Translations under genes and position numbers: made by a program
Assembly: GCA_017303835.1 (NCBI GenBank)
Contig: JAFLBI010000001.1
Span: forward strand, 248,001-312,000
Origin: Chitinophagales bacterium
Lineage (GTDB): Bacteria; Bacteroidota; Bacteroidia; Chitinophagales; Chitinophagaceae
DNA: 64,000 nucleotides
Direction of reading: 5' to 3'
Part shown: piece by piece, positions 60,780 through 64,000 of the stretch
How positions within the stretch are numbered: position 1 is the stretch's first letter
Layout: each line of letters begins with the position of its first letter
Notes under the pieces: generated by a model
Database searches by the model: none
Seen by the model: only the letters and a program-made list of their open reading frames with translations
Told to the model about the DNA's origin: nothing

Positions 60780-63239
60780 GTGAGAAAACTGCTTCTTGGA
60801 TTTGTTTTACTGCTGCACCTAAATGTATTCTCGCAGAAGCCTGTTGGCTATTCTGCTGCTGAAATCTATCAACAGGTTAAGAAATTACAAGTGCTGGGCA
60901 GTGTGTTATACATCGCTGCACATCCTGATGATGAGAACACCCGTTTGCTGGCATATCTGGCGAGAGAACGTCAATACAGAACCGGTTACCTTAGTTTAAC
61001 CAGAGGGGATGGTGGACAAAACCTAATTGGCGATGAGCAAGGGGTAGAGCTTGGCCTGATCAGAACACAGGAATTATTGGCCGCGCGCAGAGTAGATGGT
61101 GCAGAGCAATTTTTTACACGAGCGTATGATTTTGGCTTTTCAAAAACGGCAGACGAAACACTGCGTATTTGGGATAAGCAAAAAGTATTGGCCGATGTAG
61201 TTTGGGTCATCAGAAAATTTAGACCCGATGTGATCATCACTAGATTTCCGGGAGATGCCCGTGCAGGCCATGGGCATCATTGGTCATCTGCTTTACTCGC
61301 CAATGAAGCGTTTAAACTTGCTGCAGATCCAAATGCTTTTCCTGAGCAATTGAAAATTGGCGTCAGTGTTTGGCAGGCTAAACGCATTTTTTGGAACACG
61401 TTCAATTTTGGTGGCAACAATACAACATCAGATAGTCAGCTAAAGATTGATGTAGGTGTGTACAATCCTGTAACAGGAGAAAGTTATGGTGAAGTGGCTT
61501 CAGAGAGTAGAAGTCAGCACAAAAGCCAGGGCTTTGGCGTGCCGCGTGGACGTGGACAAAGCTTTGAGTATTTTGTTTTAACTGGTGGCGAACCAGCCGT
61601 GAATGATATCATGGATGGAGTGAATGCCGGATGGAGTAGAGAGCATGGTGGAGCGGCTTTCGCAGATAAGGTAAAATCTGTGCTCACACAATTCGATTTA
61701 CAATCACCCGAAAAATCTGTACCGGCTTTATTAGATATTTATCAGCAATTACAACAACAGCCAGATAGCTACTGGAAAAACCAAAAGTTGAAAGAGCTTG
61801 CACAAGTTATTGAGGCGGCAAGTGGTTTGTTTTTAGAAGCCACAAGTAATCAGGGAGAAGTGGTTGTGGGAGAGCAGCTAAGAACACAAATATGGGCTTT
61901 GTCAAGATCAGGTGTACAGGTACAGATTCAACGGCTTCGTTTTGCAGACAAGGATTTCATAGTGAATCAACAACTTGCCAATAACAGAAACTGGCAGTTT
62001 GCTCGATCAGCTGCTGTTACACAGCAATATCGTTCTACGCAGCCCTATTGGTTGAATATGCCACTAGCCAAGGGTATGTTTCAGGTACAAGATCAGCAAC
62101 TAATTGGTGATGCTGAGAATGTTTCATTAAATAGCGTTGTTTTTGATCTTACTATTAATGGGGTGTCTTTTAGCATTGCTAAGCCTATCAGATATAAGTT
62201 TACCGATCCTGTTAAAGGTGAATTGTATCAGCCACTGTATATCAAACCTGCTGTTGAAATTAAGTTCAATCATGAATCTTATTTGGTAAATGGCAAACTG
62301 CCTCAGGTAGCTTTGACCATTACATCCAACAGCACTACTGCGCTGACTGCATTACGTGTTCAATTGCAGGCAGGCGACGCATCACAATTCGTGGAGCTTG
62401 GTACACTCAACCCTGGTGAGCAAAAAGCGATTACAGTTGCTTTGGATAAAACTTTTGCTGGTCAGAGTACCTTACATGCAGCTGTAGTTGGTGCCGGACA
62501 AACTTTCAGTCAAAAAGGTAGAACTATTGCATATGATCATATCCCTTTGATCTATTATACACAAGCTGCACAAACACATTTGTCTCAGGTATCATTGGTT
62601 ACAAAAGGTAAAAGAATCGGTTATATTGTTGGTGCCGGTGATAAAGTACCGCAGGCATTGGAACAAATGGGTTATGAAGTGAAGATCTTGCATGAAGACG
62701 ATTTTACGCCTGTTGTACTTAATGGATTGGATGCCATCATCACAGGGGTACGTGCATACAATATTCATGAATACCTCAGTGCGAAGTATGATGCGTTGAT
62801 GGCCTATGTGCAGCAGGGGGGTAATCTCATCGTGCAATACAATACCAATAACCAGATTGGTCCCGTGAAAGCAAAGATTGGTCCCTATCCTTTTACAATT
62901 ACTCGTACCCGTGTAACAGAAGAAGATGCAGCAGTCAACTTTTTGCTGCCACAACATCCTGTTTTGAATACGCCTAATAAGATCACAGCAAAAGACTTTG
63001 AAAACTGGATTCAAGAAAGGAGTATTTACCATGCTGAAGGACTTGATCCTGCTTTTGCAGCACCCTTGGGTATGCATGATCAGGGTGAAAAAGAAAATAA
63101 TGGCAGCTTGGTTATTGCACCTCACGGTAAAGGTAATTTTGTCTATACAGGATTGGTCTTTTTCCGCGAATTGCCAGCTGGAGTTTCCGGTGCTTATCGA
63201 TTAATGGCCAACTTGATTGCTTTACCAAAGAATAAATAA
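60780..63239 (+). CDS. PIG-L/LmbE family deacetylase, exported
   Basis: An 819-residue protein that appears to start at GTG 60780 (MRKLLLGFVLLLHLNVFSQK), which gives a good signal peptide; no in-frame ATG lies nearby. The N-terminal LmbE domain has AAHPDDE (His48, Asp50, Asp51, zinc and base) and the HGHH motif at 164-167, consistent with N-acetyl sugar deacetylation. The C-terminal half is beta-rich and ends with a segment resembling a glutamine-amidotransferase fold (GLDAIITGVRAYNIHEYLSAKYDALMAYVQQGGNLIVQYNTN). The stop overlaps the next ATG (TAATG). Confidence 0.88.
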   Translation: MRKLLLGFVLLLHLNVFSQKPVGYSAAEIYQQVKKLQVLGSVLYIAAHPDDENTRLLAYLARERQYRTGYLSLTRGDGGQNLIGDEQGVELGLIRTQELLAARRVDGAEQFFTRAYDFGFSKTADETLRIWDKQKVLADVVWVIRKFRPDVIITRFPGDARAGHGHHWSSALLANEAFKLAADPNAFPEQLKIGVSVWQAKRIFWNTFNFGGNNTTSDSQLKIDVGVYNPVTGESYGEVASESRSQHKSQGFGVPRGRGQSFEYFVLTGGEPAVNDIMDGVNAGWSREHGGAAFADKVKSVLTQFDLQSPEKSVPALLDIYQQLQQQPDSYWKNQKLKELAQVIEAASGLFLEATSNQGEVVVGEQLRTQIWALSRSGVQVQIQRLRFADKDFIVNQQLANNRNWQFARSAAVTQQYRSTQPYWLNMPLAKGMFQVQDQQLIGDAENVSLNSVVFDLTINGVSFSIAKPIRYKFTDPVKGELYQPLYIKPAVEIKFNHESYLVNGKLPQVALTITSNSTTALTALRVQLQAGDASQFVELGTLNPGEQKAITVALDKTFAGQSTLHAAVVGAGQTFSQKGRTIAYDHIPLIYYTQAAQTHLSQVSLVTKGKRIGYIVGAGDKVPQALEQMGYEVKILHEDDFTPVVLNGLDAIITGVRAYNIHEYLSAKYDALMAYVQQGGNLIVQYNTNNQIGPVKAKIGPYPFTITRTRVTEEDAAVNFLLPQHPVLNTPNKITAKDFENWIQERSIYHAEGLDPAFAAPLGMHDQGEKENNGSLVIAPHGKGNFVYTGLVFFRELPAGVSGAYRLMANLIALPKNK

Positions 63240-63391
63240 TGCATCAGCGAAGAAAAATAACGGCTGGACTCATTATTCTCATTGCAGTAGTAACCGGTCT
63301 CTTATTAAAGAATATGCGTGTTGGACTTATCGCCGGATTGGTCCTCGGGTTATTGGCAGGTGGTCTGCTGGGGAACGCTAATAAGTCCTGA
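63239..63391 (+). CDS. Small hydrophobic protein (50 aa)
   Basis: ATG 63239 overlaps the TAA of the PIG-L gene by one base. The 50-residue product has two hydrophobic segments (ITAGLIILIAVVTGLLL and GLIAGLVLGLLAGGLLG) and a basic N terminus (MHQRRK), so it is a probable inner-membrane protein. The tight coupling on both sides (3 bases to the next gene) argues that it is translated. No family was recognised. Confidence 0.65.
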   Translation: MHQRRKITAGLIILIAVVTGLLLKNMRVGLIAGLVLGLLAGGLLGNANKS

Positions 63392-63394
63392 TTT

Positions 63395-63535
63395 ATGACT
63401 AATATGCAGGATATGGATCAAGATAATGCGCAAATGCCCTTGTTTCGACAATGGAAACATTGGTACTGGTTTGTATTATTGATGCTATTATTTGAAATCA
63501 TCTTTTTTCTAATGCTGACCAATCGCTTTTCATGA
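63395..63535 (+). CDS. Small membrane protein preceding a sodium:solute symporter (46 aa)
   Basis: A 46-residue protein with one hydrophobic helix (WFVLLMLLFEIIFFLML) preceded by RQWKHWY. Its TGA overlaps the ATG of the symporter gene by four bases. Small single-pass partners are encoded upstream of several sodium:solute symporter genes (YhdT beside PanF, DUF4212-type proteins), and this gene has that position; a subunit role is inferred. Alternative starts are the ATGs at 63404 and 63413. Confidence 0.7.
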   Translation: MTNMQDMDQDNAQMPLFRQWKHWYWFVLLMLLFEIIFFLMLTNRFS

Positions 63536-64000
63536 GTCAATTAGACTGGATTATACTGGTATTGACACTCACAGGTATTATTACCTATGGTCTGTACAAA
63601 AGCAAGACCAGCAGAAACCTGGATGGTTATTTTCTGAGTAACAGATCCATGCCTTGGTATTTGGTTTTGTTGAGTATCATGGGTACCCAAGCTAGTGCCA
63701 TTACTTTTTTATCTGCACCCGGGCAGGCTTTTACTGACGGTATGCGCTTTGTGCAGTATTATTTCGGTCTGCCAATCGCCATGGTCGTATTGTGTATCAC
63801 ATTTGTGCCTATTTTTCATCGGCTCAAAGTATATACAGCTTATGAATATTTAGAACAGCGGTTTGATATAAAGACCAGAACATTTACTTCTTTACTCTTT
63901 CTGGTTTCTCGCGGACTCTCTACCGGTATCAGCATTTATGCGCCTTCTATTATTCTATCTTCTTTGATGGGTTGGGATATTTTCTGGACCAATATCGTCA
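63532..64000 (+). CDS. Sodium:solute symporter family transporter, N-terminal part
   Basis: 156 codons are visible before the window ends. The first helices read DWIILVLTLTGIITYGLY and MPWYLVLLSIMGTQASAITFLSAPGQAFTDG, the SSS family start (SKTSRNLDGYFLSNRSMPW precedes helix 2), followed by LPIAMVVLCITFVPIFH and TAYEYLEQRFDIKTR. SSS proteins import sugars, nucleosides, pantothenate, proline or sialic acid with sodium; the substrate cannot be told from this part. It overlaps the 46-residue gene upstream (ATGA), so the two are probably co-translated. Confidence 0.9.
   Translation, partial: MSQLDWIILVLTLTGIITYGLYKSKTSRNLDGYFLSNRSMPWYLVLLSIMGTQASAITFLSAPGQAFTDGMRFVQYYFGLPIAMVVLCITFVPIFHRLKVYTAYEYLEQRFDIKTRTFTSLLFLVSRGLSTGISIYAPSIILSSLMGWDIFWTNIV

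Noticed and set aside
62592-63125. 177-codon ORF on the minus strand
   Set aside because: It lies entirely within the PIG-L gene, is Cys/His-rich and matches no family pattern.
1-64000. CRISPR array, prophage, transposase, rRNA operon or defence island
   Set aside because: No regularly spaced repeats, phage structural genes, transposase motifs or rRNA sequence were noticed anywhere in the window. A full repeat search was not possible by eye.

Overview
This window is a chromosomal segment of a Bacteroidota bacterium, most likely family Chitinophagaceae. The evidence is the set of families typical of that phylum: CarboxypepD_reg-like/outer-membrane beta-barrel proteins, DUF2723, a UpxY-type NusG paralogue, the HupE/UreJ plus M1 peptidase pair, DUF6702 and DUF2147. 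Shine-Dalgarno signals are mostly weak, and several genes are preceded by the Bacteroidota -7 element TAnnTTTG. The assignment rests on protein recognition by eye; no database search was run.

Layout. 1-4.6 kb: a histidine locus (3' end of hisD, hisC, bifunctional hisB). A four-helix-bundle gene framed by a 19-bp inverted repeat separates hisD from hisC, and a sugar dehydrogenase/cytochrome c pair separates hisC from hisB. 4.7-6.2 kb: an outer-membrane barrel protein and a DUF2147 protein. 6.35-16.8 kb: a large biosynthetic operon, trpE-G-D-C-F-B-A followed by hisH-A-F-IE and a TlpA-like thioredoxin. It starts with a 19-codon leader peptide containing three consecutive Trp codons and a competing antiterminator/terminator pair, a classical tryptophan attenuator, so the distal histidine genes appear to sit under tryptophan control. 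16.8-31 kb: an Spx/ArsC-like reductase, two large outer-membrane barrel proteins, an Fe-S membrane/soluble pair resembling heterodisulfide-reductase modules, a phosphoribosyltransferase, a phosphohexomutase, a protein-isoaspartate methyltransferase, a DUF445 protein and tRNA-His. 31-48.9 kb: tail-specific protease, an orphan UpxY/CpsB pair, MtaB, a very large DUF2723 membrane protein, a vWA/AAA pair, cysteine desulfurase, phosphoglucosamine-mutase-like protein, a methyltransferase, PAP2 phosphatase and a GT-C glycosyltransferase. 48.9-64 kb: CNNM/HlyC transporter, HupE/UreJ, then a run of secreted hydrolases (M1, esterase, VPS10/BNR, M14, PIG-L), and finally a sodium:solute symporter (cut by the window end) preceded by two tiny membrane-protein genes.

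The region is largely housekeeping with a few mosaic points. There is no phage, CRISPR, rRNA, transposase or recognisable defence island. The strongest observations are the trp leader/attenuator (6386-6501) with its trp-his fusion, and the inverted-repeat-flanked four-helix-bundle unit (285-720). Many convergent gene pairs share or abut stop codons without a visible terminator, whereas others have strong hairpin terminators. The only gene-free stretch longer than 300 bases is 57846-58188, which holds several hairpins.
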